A stretch of DNA of 64,000 nt from Streptomyces collinus (GCF_031348265.1 NZ_CP133771.1:5704001-5768000), one strand, 5' to 3'; shown: positions 1 through 10,483, counted from the first letter of the stretch. Numbers and translations: made by a program. Notes: a model not told the origin generated them from the sequence alone.

Positions 1-141
1 CTGGACTACACGGAGAACGAGGTCTACGAGGTCCTGCGGCGGTACCAGGGCACGAACGACGAGGCGAAGGCGCACGCGAAGAAGCGTCTGGCGCTGTATC
101 AGGTCATGGAGAAGTACAACGCCATCGCCCGTAACCCGTGA
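1..141 (+). CDS. C-terminal end of an unidentified protein (partial)
   Basis: The frame is open from the first base and stops at TGA 139-141, giving 46 residues. The visible tail is helical and charged, with many Glu, Lys and Arg and a YNAIARNP end. I do not recognise the family. Its stop lies 12 bases before the ATG of the next gene on the same strand, so it is probably the upstream member of the same short operon (membrane protein, then Tat-exported M15-like protein). The true start lies outside the window. Confidence 0.6.
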   Translation: MDYTENEVYEVLRRYQGTNDEAKAHAKKRLALYQVMEKYNAIARNP

Positions 142-153
142 CAGGCTGCACGC

Positions 154-633
154 ATGTCGGGAGACGAACCATACGCAGGTCACAACCCCGTCGTCGTGCT
201 CCTGCTGTCGCTGGCCGGACTCGTCGCCACCCCGGGGCTCGCGATCTACGCGGTCGTGACGCTCATCCGGGCCGGCAGGAAACGGACCCGGCCGGGCCTG
301 CTCAAGGGAGCGGCGATCCTCGCCTGGGTGGCGACGGTCGGCATGTACACCTGGGGTGTCCTGCACCTGTTGTTGCTGGACGAACACGCTCAGGCCGCGG
401 CCTGCACGAAGGTGCTGGGAGGTCCTGACAAAAGGTCCGAGGTCGTCGTCGACCGCTATGAGACCTCGTTCGTCCCCCTGCGCTTCGGGTGCCACGTCAA
501 GGACGGGAAGACGTACGAAGCCGCCATCCCGGGCTACCTGAACCCCGTGGCGGGGGTGTCGGCGGTGGGCGCTGTCGCTCTCACCGCATGCGCTGCGCGT
601 TCCCGCACCCACCACAAGGAGAGAACTGCGTGA
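154..633 (+). CDS. Small membrane protein of unknown function
   Basis: This 159-residue protein has three likely membrane segments, at about residues 12-36, 48-74 and 127-147, with a soluble loop of roughly 50 residues between the second and third that holds two cysteines (near residues 84 and 114). The ATG at 154 follows the upstream gene by 12 bases. Its TGA (631-633) overlaps the GTG start of the next gene in a GTGA junction, so translation of the two is probably coupled. No family was recognised. The pairing suggests it works at the membrane with the exported protein encoded downstream, which is inference from position only. Confidence 0.65.
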   Translation: MSGDEPYAGHNPVVVLLLSLAGLVATPGLAIYAVVTLIRAGRKRTRPGLLKGAAILAWVATVGMYTWGVLHLLLLDEHAQAAACTKVLGGPDKRSEVVVDRYETSFVPLRFGCHVKDGKTYEAAIPGYLNPVAGVSAVGAVALTACAARSRTHHKERTA

Positions 634-1373
634 CTGTGAACATCTCGCGTCGTACCGCCCTGCGCCGTGCCGTCTTCCTGGCCGCCGGCACCGCCGTCGC
701 CGCGGGGACGCTGACGTCTCCCGTCCACGCGGCCACGACGCAACCCGGACCGGACAAGATCCGTGAAGCGATACGGAAGGCGCAGGAACGCAACAAGCGA
801 GTCCTCAGCGGCACTCCGTCGACGAACGGATGGGAGATGGAGAAGATCGCGGACGACCACGGGCACGTCTACACCAGACCTGTCCCCGGCACCCCCGTCG
901 ACGGCGTCCAGATCCGCATGGGCGACGTCGAGACGGTCCTCGTCCATGTGATCCGCCGCTTCCACTACGAGATCGACGAACTGCGCCGGGGCGACGTCAC
1001 CGGCTGGCGTCACCCCTCGACGGTCCGCAAGGGCCTGGCCGAGTCGAACCAGGCCTCCGGCACGGCGGTCCAGATCCGGCCGGGCCACTACCCCTCCGGC
1101 GCGCAGGGCGGCTTCTTCCCGCAGCAGACGGTGGTGATCCGGGACATCCTCGCCGAGTGCGACGGCGTGGTCCGGTGGGGCGGCGACGACAAGCACCCGG
1201 ACGAGGCGCTCTTCTACCTCGACGTCGAGCCCGATGACGGCAGGCTGGCGGCGACCGCGGCGAAGATCCAGGGCTGGGAATGGGTTCCCGGCAAGGGCGC
1301 CGGATCGGGCGCCGACCCGCTCCAGCCGGCGCGGAAGCGGTCCGCCGAACGCCTCGCCCGACAGCAGTCCTGA
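630..1373 (+). CDS. Tat-exported peptidase M15-like protein lacking zinc ligands
   Basis: The GTG at 630 is preceded by an AAGGAGA ribosome site (616-622) and overlaps the upstream stop. The 247-residue product begins with a twin-arginine signal (SRRTALRRAVF, then a hydrophobic stretch to an AHA-like cleavage site near residue 35). The C-terminal half resembles actinobacterial M15 DD-carboxypeptidase-like domains, whose usual metal-binding pattern is SNHASGTAID followed later by DEMHFE. Here the first pattern reads SNQASGTAVQ (Q141 and Q148 in place of His and Asp), and the second reads DEALFY (Leu194 in place of His). The GVVRWGGD segment between them is kept. It is probably a non-catalytic wall-binding or regulatory relative. 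The family match is from motif memory only. Confidence 0.75.
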   Translation: MTVNISRRTALRRAVFLAAGTAVAAGTLTSPVHAATTQPGPDKIREAIRKAQERNKRVLSGTPSTNGWEMEKIADDHGHVYTRPVPGTPVDGVQIRMGDVETVLVHVIRRFHYEIDELRRGDVTGWRHPSTVRKGLAESNQASGTAVQIRPGHYPSGAQGGFFPQQTVVIRDILAECDGVVRWGGDDKHPDEALFYLDVEPDDGRLAATAAKIQGWEWVPGKGAGSGADPLQPARKRSAERLARQQS

Positions 1374-1412
1374 ACCGGGCGGCAGCCCGCAGGAAGTGAC
1401 GGGCTTTCGACG

Positions 1413-1447
1413 ACGGGCCGGCCCCCGCGGTGCGGGGACCGGCCCGT
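1413..1447. terminator. Bidirectional hairpin terminator
   Basis: Left arm 1413-1428 and right arm 1432-1447 form a 16-bp GC-rich stem with one mismatch and a 3-base loop (ggt). It sits between the convergent stops of the M15-like gene and the SpoIIE phosphatase gene, so it can serve both. Confidence 0.75.
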
Positions 1448-1460
1448 GCCGTAGGCGTGC

Positions 1461-3605
1461 TCAGCCCCGGTTCAGCTCGAACCAGACCACCTTGCCCGTG
1501 CTGAGCCGGGTCGCGCCCCAGCGCCGGGCCATCCGGTTCACCAGGTACAGCCCCCGGCCGCCCTCGTCGGTGGCCCGGGCCTGGCGCAGCCGCGGCAGCT
1601 GCGGCACGTCGTCGCCGACCTCGCAGCGCAGCACGTCCGTGCGCAGCAGACGCAGCGTCACCGGCCGCGAGGCGTACCGCACCGCGTTGGTGACGACCTC
1701 GCTGACGAGCAGCTCCACGGAGTCGCTGAGCTCCTCCAGGCCCCAGCGCTGCAACGCACGCCGGGCCAGCCGGCGGGCCCGGCCCGGGGCGGCGTCCTCC
1801 GGCTCCAGGAACCAGTACGCCACGTCACTGGGCGCGATCCCGTCGAAACGGGCCGCGAGCAGCGCGATGTCGTCGTCCCGGTCGCCCGGGCCGAGCATGT
1901 CGAGCACCTCGTCGCACAGTGCTTCCAGGGGCGGCGGATGGTCCGGCCCGGTGAGCTGCGCGACCGCGGCGAGCTTCTCCCGCAGCTGCTCGATGCCCGT
2001 CCACACATCGCGCAGGCGCGACTCGACCAGGCCGTCGGTGTAGAGCAGCAGGGTCGCCCCGGCGGGCGCGTCCAGCTCCACGGCCTCGAAGTCCACGCCG
2101 CCGACCCCGATCGGGGCACCGGCCGGCACGCGCAGCACCTCCGCACGGCCGCCCAGGTGGAGCAGGACGGGCGGCGGATGACCGGCGTTGGCGATGGTGA
2201 TGCGGTGCGATACCGGGTCGTACACGGCGTAGAGGCAGGTCGCCATGCGGTCCACGCCGAGGCGCTGGGCCTGTTCGGCGAGGTGGTGCAGGACCTCCTG
2301 CGGCGGCAGGTCCAGGCCGGCGAGGGTCTGGGCCGTGGTGCGCAGCTGGCCCATGATGGCGGCCGAGGTCATGGAGTGGCCCATGACGTCACCGACGACC
2401 AGGGCGACCCGGCTGCCGGGCAGCGGGATCGCGTCGTACCAGTCGCCGCCCACCCGGGCCGTCTCCGCCGCCGGCAGGTAGCGGGAGGCCAGCCGCACGC
2501 CCGTCGGGCGGGGCAGCGTCTCGGGCAGCATGGTGCGCTGCAGCTCGTCCGCGATGTAGGCCTCGCGGCCGTACAGCACCGCCTTGTCGATGCCGAGGGC
2601 GCTGTGCGTGGCGAGCTGGGCGGCCACCAGCAGGTCGTCCGGCTCGAACGCCATGCGCTCGGGCCGGCGCAGGAACAGCGCCGCACCGATGACCCGGCGC
2701 CGGCCGCGCAGCGGGGCGAGGATCGCGCGCTGCCCGTCCGGTACACCGAACTCGCCGCCTTCACCGAGCAGCTCGGGCAGGGCGGCCCGGGCCGCCGGAG
2801 CGTCCGTGAAGACCGGGCGCACACCCCGCAGCACCTCGGCGAGCGCGCTGCCGGGCCGCACCTCGCACAGCTCGGCGCCGACCGTGTCCAGCTCGTTCGG
2901 CTCGGGCTGCGCGGCCGGCAGGAAGCCGTTCTCCGTGTCGCGCTCCGCCGGTATCCGGTCGGTGCGGCGCAGCCGCAGCACCAGCGGGCCGGTGGGCCGC
3001 TCGTCGCCGACGGGCAGCGGGTCGCGCAGATAGACCAGGATCGCGTCGGAGAAGGTGGGCACGGTCGCCCGGCACAGCCCCATCACGATCTCGTCCAGGT
3101 CGATGCCGCGGGCGATCCGCCGGGTGGCGGCCCCCACGAACCTGAGCCGGTCGCCGTCCCGCCGCATGGGCGTGGGCCGGCCCGGCGGCAGGCTCTGGCC
3201 GCTGCGCCGCTCCTGCCCGTCGGTGTTCACCGCCGGCCGGTCCCCTTCGTCGGCCGGCTGGACCGGAATGCCCTCGGGGGCGGGGCGCGGCCGAGGCGTC
3301 TCGCGCTCGGCGGTCTGCTCGGCACCCGGCTGGGAGTGCTCGGAGGCGGGGTCGCTCACAGTGTCCTTGCCCTTGCCGAACGGCGTGGAGGTGCCCGGCT
3401 CCGACGTGCCCGGCGTGCTGTGTGCCGTCGTGACCGGAGCGCTGACGTCGCCGCCGGGGCGGCCCTGTACCGGTAAGGCGCCGGCGCCGGGTGCCCGCGC
3501 CGGTGTCGGGGTATGCACGAACGCCCCGCGGGGATCCACGGGGTCGACGCCCGTCTGGGGGCGTTCGAACGAGGTCGGCTGCTCCGTCACGCGTGTCGAA
3601 TCCAT
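1461..3605 (-). CDS. GAF-SpoIIE phosphatase with C-terminal serine-kinase (HATPase) domain
   Basis: This 714-residue cytoplasmic regulator has a long Pro/Gly/Thr-rich, probably disordered N-terminus (about 1-160), a GAF-like sensor region (about 165-335), a PP2C/SpoIIE phosphatase domain (about 345-560, with GDWYDAI, VVGDVMGHS, YTDGLVE and DDIALL metal-site motifs) and a RsbW-type ATPase domain (about 580-714, with SEVVTNAVRYA and DEGGRGLYLV). In this family the phosphatase dephosphorylates anti-anti-sigma proteins and the kinase domain acts on similar partners, so it probably takes part in a sigma-B-like partner-switching network. No partner gene lies nearby. ATG 3605 is the first plausible start; there is no strong ribosome site just upstream, so a downstream start is possible. 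Confidence 0.9.
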   Translation of the reverse strand: MDSTRVTEQPTSFERPQTGVDPVDPRGAFVHTPTPARAPGAGALPVQGRPGGDVSAPVTTAHSTPGTSEPGTSTPFGKGKDTVSDPASEHSQPGAEQTAERETPRPRPAPEGIPVQPADEGDRPAVNTDGQERRSGQSLPPGRPTPMRRDGDRLRFVGAATRRIARGIDLDEIVMGLCRATVPTFSDAILVYLRDPLPVGDERPTGPLVLRLRRTDRIPAERDTENGFLPAAQPEPNELDTVGAELCEVRPGSALAEVLRGVRPVFTDAPAARAALPELLGEGGEFGVPDGQRAILAPLRGRRRVIGAALFLRRPERMAFEPDDLLVAAQLATHSALGIDKAVLYGREAYIADELQRTMLPETLPRPTGVRLASRYLPAAETARVGGDWYDAIPLPGSRVALVVGDVMGHSMTSAAIMGQLRTTAQTLAGLDLPPQEVLHHLAEQAQRLGVDRMATCLYAVYDPVSHRITIANAGHPPPVLLHLGGRAEVLRVPAGAPIGVGGVDFEAVELDAPAGATLLLYTDGLVESRLRDVWTGIEQLREKLAAVAQLTGPDHPPPLEALCDEVLDMLGPGDRDDDIALLAARFDGIAPSDVAYWFLEPEDAAPGRARRLARRALQRWGLEELSDSVELLVSEVVTNAVRYASRPVTLRLLRTDVLRCEVGDDVPQLPRLRQARATDEGGRGLYLVNRMARRWGATRLSTGKVVWFELNRG

Positions 3606-3927
3606 CCGTCCGGGGCTGCGCGCCGCGCGCGCAGTTGGTCCCGCCGAAACTCCGATACCCGGAATACGTGCCCCAGGAACGGAATTCCCGCGTGGTCAGA
3701 GGTTGTTCCTGTGCCACCGGCGGACCGTCTGCGGTCCGCAGGGGCCGTCTGACGGCCCCTGGGGCCCGTGGCGCAGGCCCTTCCGGTGTTGCCCTCGTAC
3801 CCCTCGCTCACGTCCTGCCGCCCCTCGGTGACGATCGGTCAAGCCCAGCGCGTGCTCCGGTAGTTGCCGCCGCGCGCCCTTGCGGAGGACGATCCTACGT
3901 TTCTTGCCCGGGGGCGCATCAAGGGTC
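3606..3927. other. Intergenic region with two adjacent hairpins
   Basis: No convincing gene. It lies upstream of the SpoIIE gene (leftward) and downstream of the DUF402 gene. Two small perfect inverted repeats follow each other: arms 3721-3727/3732-3738 with loop tctg, and arms 3740-3748/3752-3760 with loop ctg. They could end transcription from the DUF402 gene or fold in a leader of the SpoIIE transcript; the sequence does not decide between these. Confidence 0.5.
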
Positions 3928-4620
3928 TCATGAGGACACATGCGCGGGCGTACGATCCCAGTCCTCCGGCAGTGACGGTACAGCCCAGGAGGGATCCGGG
4001 CGCCAGTGCTGCCAGCCTTCCGAGAACGGCGGACCCCACGCGCGGATCACCTCGACGGCGTCCCGCCCCGCCGCCTGTACCTTTTCCGCCTGTTGGTCGT
4101 CCATCAGCCCGTCCCGCCGGGCCTGGGCGAACTCGTCCTCGTCCCGCCAGTGCCAACTCCGGTCGGGATGGACGGAGATGTCCAGGTAATGGTCCACGGA
4201 GTCGACGCCGCCCGCCCAACGGGTCAACGGCTCCTCCAGGTTCACGTACCAGTTCTTGAACTGCCAGCCCGGCTCCCAGAACAGCCACACCGACCAGGGT
4301 TCGCCGGGCGTGGCGAGCTTCAGCACACCCGTACCGAACCACCGGTCGCGCTGCACGGCCCGCGGCTTGGTGTAGCGCGACTCCAGCGGTTCCAGATGCA
4401 CGGGCGTGCCGTCGGCGAGCACGGGCTTCACACACTCGGTGCCCGGCGCCAGCCACACGGCGAGCAGGTCGGCGTCGTCCCGGACGACGGTGACGGGACG
4501 CGCGATGTGCACATGCGTGCCGCCGTTCTCCCGGTACCGCCACAGGATCCGGCTCCCGGGCGCCCAGAAGCCTGCCGCACCACCCGTTTCCACGCGTCTC
4601 ATCGCTCCACCGTCCGCCAT
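3928..4620 (-). CDS. DUF402 domain protein
   Basis: The 230-residue product matches the DUF402 fold: a beta-rich N-terminal half, then WSVWLFWEPGWQFKNWYVN and the DHYLDI segment typical of this family, and a C-terminal helix. Some DUF402 members are nucleotide phosphatases or RNA-binding factors; the role of this one is unknown. The start at 4620 looks leaderless, because a TAATAT -10 element lies at 4632-4627 on the coding strand, six bases before the ATG, and no ribosome site is present. It is read in the same direction as the fumarase genes but 83 bases beyond fumC. Confidence 0.8.
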   Translation of the reverse strand: MADGGAMRRVETGGAAGFWAPGSRILWRYRENGGTHVHIARPVTVVRDDADLLAVWLAPGTECVKPVLADGTPVHLEPLESRYTKPRAVQRDRWFGTGVLKLATPGEPWSVWLFWEPGWQFKNWYVNLEEPLTRWAGGVDSVDHYLDISVHPDRSWHWRDEDEFAQARRDGLMDDQQAEKVQAAGRDAVEVIRAWGPPFSEGWQHWRPDPSWAVPSLPEDWDRTPAHVSS

Positions 4621-4703
4621 GAACAGATATTAGGTGCCGTAGGCATACGACGCTGCGGCGCGTGTCACGGTTCACGCGCCGGGCACACGAACGTGTGCCC
4701 TCG

Positions 4704-6107
4704 TCACGGGTGTGTCATCCGCAGGACATCCAGGGCCTCGTCGAGCTGCTCCGCGGTCAGGTCCCCGCGCTCCACGTAGCCGCCGTCCAGCACGACCTGA
4801 CGGATCGTCTTCCGCTCGGCCAGGGCCTTCTTAGCCACCTTGGCGGCCTCCTCGTAGCCGATGTACTTGTTGAGCGGCGTGACGACGGACGGGGACGACT
4901 CGGCGTACTCCCGCGCCCGCTCGCGGTTCGCGGTGATGCCGTCCACGGCGCGGTCGGCCAGCAGCCGCGTCACGTTGGCGAGCAGCCGGACCGACTCCAG
5001 CACGTTCTTCGCGATGACCGGCAGCATGACGTTCAGCTCGAAGTTCCCGGCGGCGCCGGCGGTCGCGACGGTGGCGTCGTTGCCGACGACCTGCGCGGCG
5101 ACCATCAGCACGGCCTCGGGAATGACCGGATTCACCTTGCCCGGCATGATCGAGGATCCGGGCTGGAGGTCGGGCAGGGCGATCTCGGCGAGACCGGTGC
5201 GCGGCCCGGAGGACATCCAGCGCAGATCGTTGGCGATCTTCGTCAGCCCGACCGCGATGGTCCGCAGCTGCCCGCTGGTCTCGACGATGCCGTCCCGGGC
5301 GCCCTGCGCCTCGAAGTGGTTCCGGGCCTCGGTGAGGGGCAGCCCGGTGGTGCGGGCGACCTCCTCGATGACGGCGGCGGAGAACCCGGGCGGGGTGTTG
5401 ATGCCGGTGCCGACGGCCGTGCCGCCGAGGGGCAGTTCGGCGAGCCGGGGGAGGGAGGCCCGAAGCCGCTCGACGCCGAACCGCACCTGGGCCGCGTACC
5501 CGCCGAACTCCTGGCCCAGCGTCACGGGCGTGGCGTCCATCAGATGCGTCCGCCCCGACTTCACCACGTCGGCGAACTCCTCGGCCTTGCGCTCCAGGGA
5601 GGCGGCGAGGTGCTCCAGGGCGGGGACCAGATCGCGCGTCACGGCGGCGGTGGCGGCGATGTGGATCGAGGAGGGGAAGACGTCGTTGGACGACTGGGAG
5701 GCGTTGACGTGGTCGTTGGGGTGCACGGCGCTGCCCAGCCGCTCGCTCGCGAGCGTGGCGATGACCTCGTTGGTGTTCATGTTGGACGAGGTCCCGGACC
5801 CGGTCTGGAACACGTCGACCGGGAAGTGCGCGTCCCACTTCCCCTCGGCGACCTCCCCGGCCGCCTCCTGGATCGCCCCGGCGATGTCCTTGTCCAGGAC
5901 CCCCAGCTCGGCGTTGACCTTGGCCGCGGCCCCCTTGATGCGGGCCAGCGCCTCGATGTGCGCGCGCTCGATGCGCTGCCCGGAGACGGGGAAGTTCTCC
6001 ACGGCCCGCTGGGTCTGGGCCCGCCACTTGGCGTGCGCGGGCACCCGCACCTCGCCCATGGAGTCGCGCTCGGTGCGGTACTCGGTCCTGTCCTGCTCGT
6101 CGGTCAT
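4704..6107 (-). CDS. fumC: Fumarate hydratase, class II
   Basis: Interconverts fumarate and L-malate in the citric acid cycle without an iron-sulfur cluster. The 467-residue length is normal for the family. The fumarase/aspartase signature GSSIMPGKVNP is intact near residues 315-325, as are GSGTSSNMN, the NDHVNASQSSND substrate-binding segment and the SGRTHLMDA segment. ATG 6107 is preceded by GGAGGTGATC, close to the perfect anti-16S sequence. It follows the class I fumarase gene on the same strand, so both probably share transcripts. The heat-stable, oxygen-insensitive class II enzyme would cover for the iron-sulfur enzyme under oxidative or iron stress, which is known of the families and inferred here. 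Confidence 0.98.
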   Translation of the reverse strand: MTDEQDRTEYRTERDSMGEVRVPAHAKWRAQTQRAVENFPVSGQRIERAHIEALARIKGAAAKVNAELGVLDKDIAGAIQEAAGEVAEGKWDAHFPVDVFQTGSGTSSNMNTNEVIATLASERLGSAVHPNDHVNASQSSNDVFPSSIHIAATAAVTRDLVPALEHLAASLERKAEEFADVVKSGRTHLMDATPVTLGQEFGGYAAQVRFGVERLRASLPRLAELPLGGTAVGTGINTPPGFSAAVIEEVARTTGLPLTEARNHFEAQGARDGIVETSGQLRTIAVGLTKIANDLRWMSSGPRTGLAEIALPDLQPGSSIMPGKVNPVIPEAVLMVAAQVVGNDATVATAGAAGNFELNVMLPVIAKNVLESVRLLANVTRLLADRAVDGITANRERAREYAESSPSVVTPLNKYIGYEEAAKVAKKALAERKTIRQVVLDGGYVERGDLTAEQLDEALDVLRMTHP

Positions 6108-6184
6108 CGACGATCACCTCCACGTGTCACAGCGTCAGCGCCGCGACCACTGTTCCCCGTGGAGGTGAATCGTCACCCCTGTTC

Positions 6185-6259
6185 TCAGGCGAGTCCGGGA
6201 CCGCGTACCGGAATGGAGGTGAGGGAGACGGGAACGGGCAGGGGCGGCGGGGGCGACAT
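6185..6259 (-). CDS. 24-codon ORF repeating the fumarase C-terminus
   Basis: Between fumB and fumC there is an ATG (6259-6257) preceded by GGGAGGAGG, leading to 24 codons and TGA (6185-6187). Its last 11 residues are TSIPVRGPGLA, identical to the last 11 residues of the adjacent class I fumarase. The DNA of the two copies differs mostly at third codon positions. The first half is proline-rich (MSPPPPLPVPVSL). It may be a translated peptide, or the leftover 3' end of a duplicated or recombined fumarase gene. It is too short to be judged by coding statistics. Confidence 0.4.
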   Translation of the reverse strand: MSPPPPLPVPVSLTSIPVRGPGLA

Positions 6260-6283
6260 CCTCCTCCCGCCGCGCCCGAGGCG

Positions 6284-7954
<1,671 letters not shown>

Positions 7955-8134
7955 CTCGCCCATTCCTCACTCGACAGACGGCGGCCCGCCTCCTTTGGCG
8001 AGCGCCAACCAGCGTAGAACCTGCCGCTGACGGCGAGCTTGTGAGGTAAGGCTCAGTTCGTCACATCCGGGCGTACCGCAAGGGGGTACCACCGAGGGGT
8101 GTCGCGATCTATCGTGTTTCGGTACGCTGCTGTC

Positions 8135-8836
8135 GTGGACCTTCAGAAGCAGGACCTTCAGCAGCAGAGCGCGCCCGCCGTCTCCGAGCTCCGCGCCTCC
8201 GACGCCGAGCGTGACCGCATCGCCGACATCCTGCACGACGCCCTGGCCGAAGGCCGCCTCACCGCCGACGAGCACGCCGAGCGCGTCGAGGGGGTGCTGC
8301 GCGCCAAGACGGTCGGCGAGCTGGAGGTCTTCATACGGGACCTGCCCGCGGCCCACCGTCAGGGCCCCGGCTCCTCCCCGGCTCCCGCCCCGCACCGCCC
8401 CACCGCCGGTGCCATCCCGATCGACCCGGACGACAACGTGGTCGCGGTCTTCAGCGGCGCCGTCCGCAAGGGCCGCTGGCGTGCGGGCCGCCGTATCCAC
8501 GCGTACGCGGTCTTCGGCAGTGTCGAGATAGACCTCAGCGAGGCCCTCTTCGATCACCAGCAGGTCGTCGTCAAGTCGTTCGCGATCTTCGGCAGCGTCG
8601 AGATCCGCGTCCCGGAGAACGTGTCGCTGCGCGGCACGGGCAGCGGCGTCCTCGGCAGCTTCGAGGTGGACACCCTCGACTCCGGCGACCCGCAGGCCCC
8701 CATCGTCTACGTCGACGGCTGGGCGGTCCTGGGGAGCATCGAGGCGCGGCCGAAGCGGGGCAAGGTCGTCGCGGACATCCTGGACCGGGTGCAGCGCAAG
8801 GTCGACAGGAGTTTGCGCAAACACCTGGGGCATTGA
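8135..8836 (+). CDS. DUF1707 and LiaF-like C-terminal domain protein
   Basis: A 233-residue protein with the DUF1707 helical domain (about residues 20-70: RASDAERDRIADILHDAL followed by the DEHAERV segment), a short Pro-rich linker, then a beta-helix-like cell-wall-stress (LiaF C-terminal) domain with repeated VFGSVEI and VLGSFEVD strands. Proteins of this build are thought to sense or respond to envelope stress; no substrate is known. GTG 8135 is chosen over the longer frame because a TACGCT -10 element sits at about 8123-8128, seven bases upstream, which suggests a leaderless transcript. It lacks membrane segments, unlike many relatives. Confidence 0.85.
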   Translation: MDLQKQDLQQQSAPAVSELRASDAERDRIADILHDALAEGRLTADEHAERVEGVLRAKTVGELEVFIRDLPAAHRQGPGSSPAPAPHRPTAGAIPIDPDDNVVAVFSGAVRKGRWRAGRRIHAYAVFGSVEIDLSEALFDHQQVVVKSFAIFGSVEIRVPENVSLRGTGSGVLGSFEVDTLDSGDPQAPIVYVDGWAVLGSIEARPKRGKVVADILDRVQRKVDRSLRKHLGH

Positions 8837-8950
8837 CAGGCGCGAATCCCCCGAATCCGGCGGTTCGGAACTCAGTGCATAGGCGCGCGTACAGCGGGTA
8901 GGCCTTGCTGCATCGTCTCTCGCTCGCGAAGCCGTCGTCAGGAGTAGACC

Positions 8951-9328
8951 GTGCTGCAACCGCCGCATTCGTCCCTGCAGGTAGCTGCCGTTCCGGCCCC
9001 GCGGGTGCCAGCGCGAGACAGGGACCAGGACGCCCCGTGGCACACCGAAGCGGTGTGCCGTCGTGACGAGGCCGGCCTGTTCTTCGCCCCCTCCAAGGAG
9101 CCGACCGCCGCGAGACTGTCCCGGGAGGAGGCGGCGAAGCGGGTCTGTGCCCGCTGTCCGGTGATGGTCGAGTGCCGCGAGCACGCCCTGCTCCAGCCCG
9201 AGCCCTACGGCGTCTGGGGCGGCCTCACCGCCGCGGAGCGCCGCGTGGTCCTGGCCCGGCGCCGCCGCCGTGAGATGGAGCTGAAGAAGGCGGCCCGCCC
9301 GGCGAACCAGATAGCGGCGGCAGGCTGA
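8951..9328 (+). CDS. wblI: WhiB-family iron-sulfur regulator (WblI-like)
   Basis: Wbl proteins bind a 4Fe-4S cluster and act with the principal sigma factor as transcription regulators or redox sensors. The 125-residue product has the four ligand cysteines at 36, 66, 69 and 75 (the C..C.....C block reads CARCPVMVEC), the GVWGG turn at 85-89 and a basic C-terminus (ARRRRREMELKK) for DNA contact. GTG 8951 follows AGGAG (8939-8943). The order class I fumarase, DUF1707 gene, Wbl, glpX matches from memory that around S. coelicolor wblI, on which the symbol rests. Confidence 0.92.
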   Translation: MLQPPHSSLQVAAVPAPRVPARDRDQDAPWHTEAVCRRDEAGLFFAPSKEPTAARLSREEAAKRVCARCPVMVECREHALLQPEPYGVWGGLTAAERRVVLARRRRREMELKKAARPANQIAAAG

Positions 9329-9346
9329 CGGCCGAGCCCTGCGAAA

Positions 9347-9374
9347 CGAGCACCACGCAGCGAGCACCACGCAG
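9347..9374. repeat. 14-bp perfect tandem duplication
   Basis: The sequence cgagcaccacgcag occurs twice back to back (9347-9360 and 9361-9374) in the short gap between wblI and the terminator hairpin. It is probably a slippage duplication with no evident function. Confidence 0.7.
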
Positions 9375-9386
9375 CGCGCGCCACGA

Positions 9387-9420
9387 AAAGGGCGTCCCCA
9401 CCGCACCGGGGACGCCCTTT
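9387..9420. terminator. Bidirectional terminator between wblI and glpX
   Basis: A perfect 13-bp inverted repeat (9387-9399 with 9408-9420, loop of eight) flanked by A-runs on the left arm and T-runs on the right arm. It lies between convergent stop codons and can act for both genes. Confidence 0.9.
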
Positions 9421-9448
9421 CGCTGCGCTGTTCTTCCGCTCCTCGGGG

Positions 9449-10483
9449 CTACTTCCCCTTGTCGAAGTCGATCGCGCTGTAGGCCCGCAGCTTGCTGAGC
9501 CGGTGCTCGGAGGAGATCCGGCGGACCGTGCCCGACCGCGAGCGCATCACGATCGAGTCGGTCGTGGCGTTCTCCGCCCGGTAGCGCACCCCCCGCAGCA
9601 GCTCCCCGTCGGTGATGCCGGTGGCCACGAAGAACACGTTCTCCCCGGTGACGAGGTCCTCGGTCGTCAGCACCCGGTCGAGATCATGCCCCGCGTCGAT
9701 CGCCCGCTGCCGCTCCTCGTCGTCCTTGGGCCACAGCTTGCCCTGGATCGTGCCGCCCAGGCACTTCACCGCGCAGGCCGAGATGATGCCCTCGGGCGTA
9801 CCGCCGATGCCGAGCAGCAGATCGACGCCCGTGCCCTCGCGCAGCGCCAGGATCGAGCCGGCCACGTCGCCGTCGGAGATCAGCTTGATGCGGGCCCCGG
9901 TCTCCCGGATCTCCTTGATGATGCCCTCGTGCCGCGGGCGGTCGAGGATCACCACCGTCACGTCCTCCGGCGCGGACCGCTTCGCCTTGGCGACCCGCCG
10001 GATGTTCACCGACACCGGGGCGTTGATGTCGACGAAGTCGGCCGCCTCCGGACCGGTGACGAGCTTGTCCATGTAGAAGACGGCGGACGGGTCGAACATG
10101 GACCCGCGCTCGGCGGCGGCCAGCACCGCGATCGCGTTGGTCATGCCCTTCGCGGTCAGCGTCGTGCCGTCGATCGGGTCGACGGCGATGTCGCACTCGG
10201 GCCCGGTCCCGTCGCCCACGCGCTCCCCGTTGAACAGCATGGGGGCTTCGTCCTTCTCGCCCTCGCCGATGACGACGACGCCGTTCATCGAGACGGTGGA
10301 GACGAGGGTGCGCATGGCGCGTACCGCGGCGCCGTCGGCGCCGTTCTTGTCACCCCGCCCGACCCAGCGGCCCGCGGCCATCGCCGCGGCCTCGGTGACC
10401 CGGACCAGTTCCAGGGCGAGGTTGCGGTCGGGGGCCTCGGAGGGCACATCGAGTTCGGACGGCAAATGATGATGCTCGGTCAT
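9449..10483 (-). CDS. glpX: Fructose-1,6-bisphosphatase, class II
   Basis: Hydrolyses fructose 1,6-bisphosphate to fructose 6-phosphate, the committed step of gluconeogenesis, in the cytoplasm. The 344-residue length fits GlpX, and the metal-site motifs GEGEKDEAPM, DPIDGTTL and LLGIGGTPEGI are present. It is the usual actinobacterial FBPase. It is transcribed away from the divergent DUF4245 gene and converges with wblI at the hairpin. ATG 10483 is followed closely by the conserved RNLALELVRVTEAAA region, so little of the N-terminus is in doubt. Confidence 0.97.
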   Translation of the reverse strand: MTEHHHLPSELDVPSEAPDRNLALELVRVTEAAAMAAGRWVGRGDKNGADGAAVRAMRTLVSTVSMNGVVVIGEGEKDEAPMLFNGERVGDGTGPECDIAVDPIDGTTLTAKGMTNAIAVLAAAERGSMFDPSAVFYMDKLVTGPEAADFVDINAPVSVNIRRVAKAKRSAPEDVTVVILDRPRHEGIIKEIRETGARIKLISDGDVAGSILALREGTGVDLLLGIGGTPEGIISACAVKCLGGTIQGKLWPKDDEERQRAIDAGHDLDRVLTTEDLVTGENVFFVATGITDGELLRGVRYRAENATTDSIVMRSRSGTVRRISSEHRLSKLRAYSAIDFDKGK

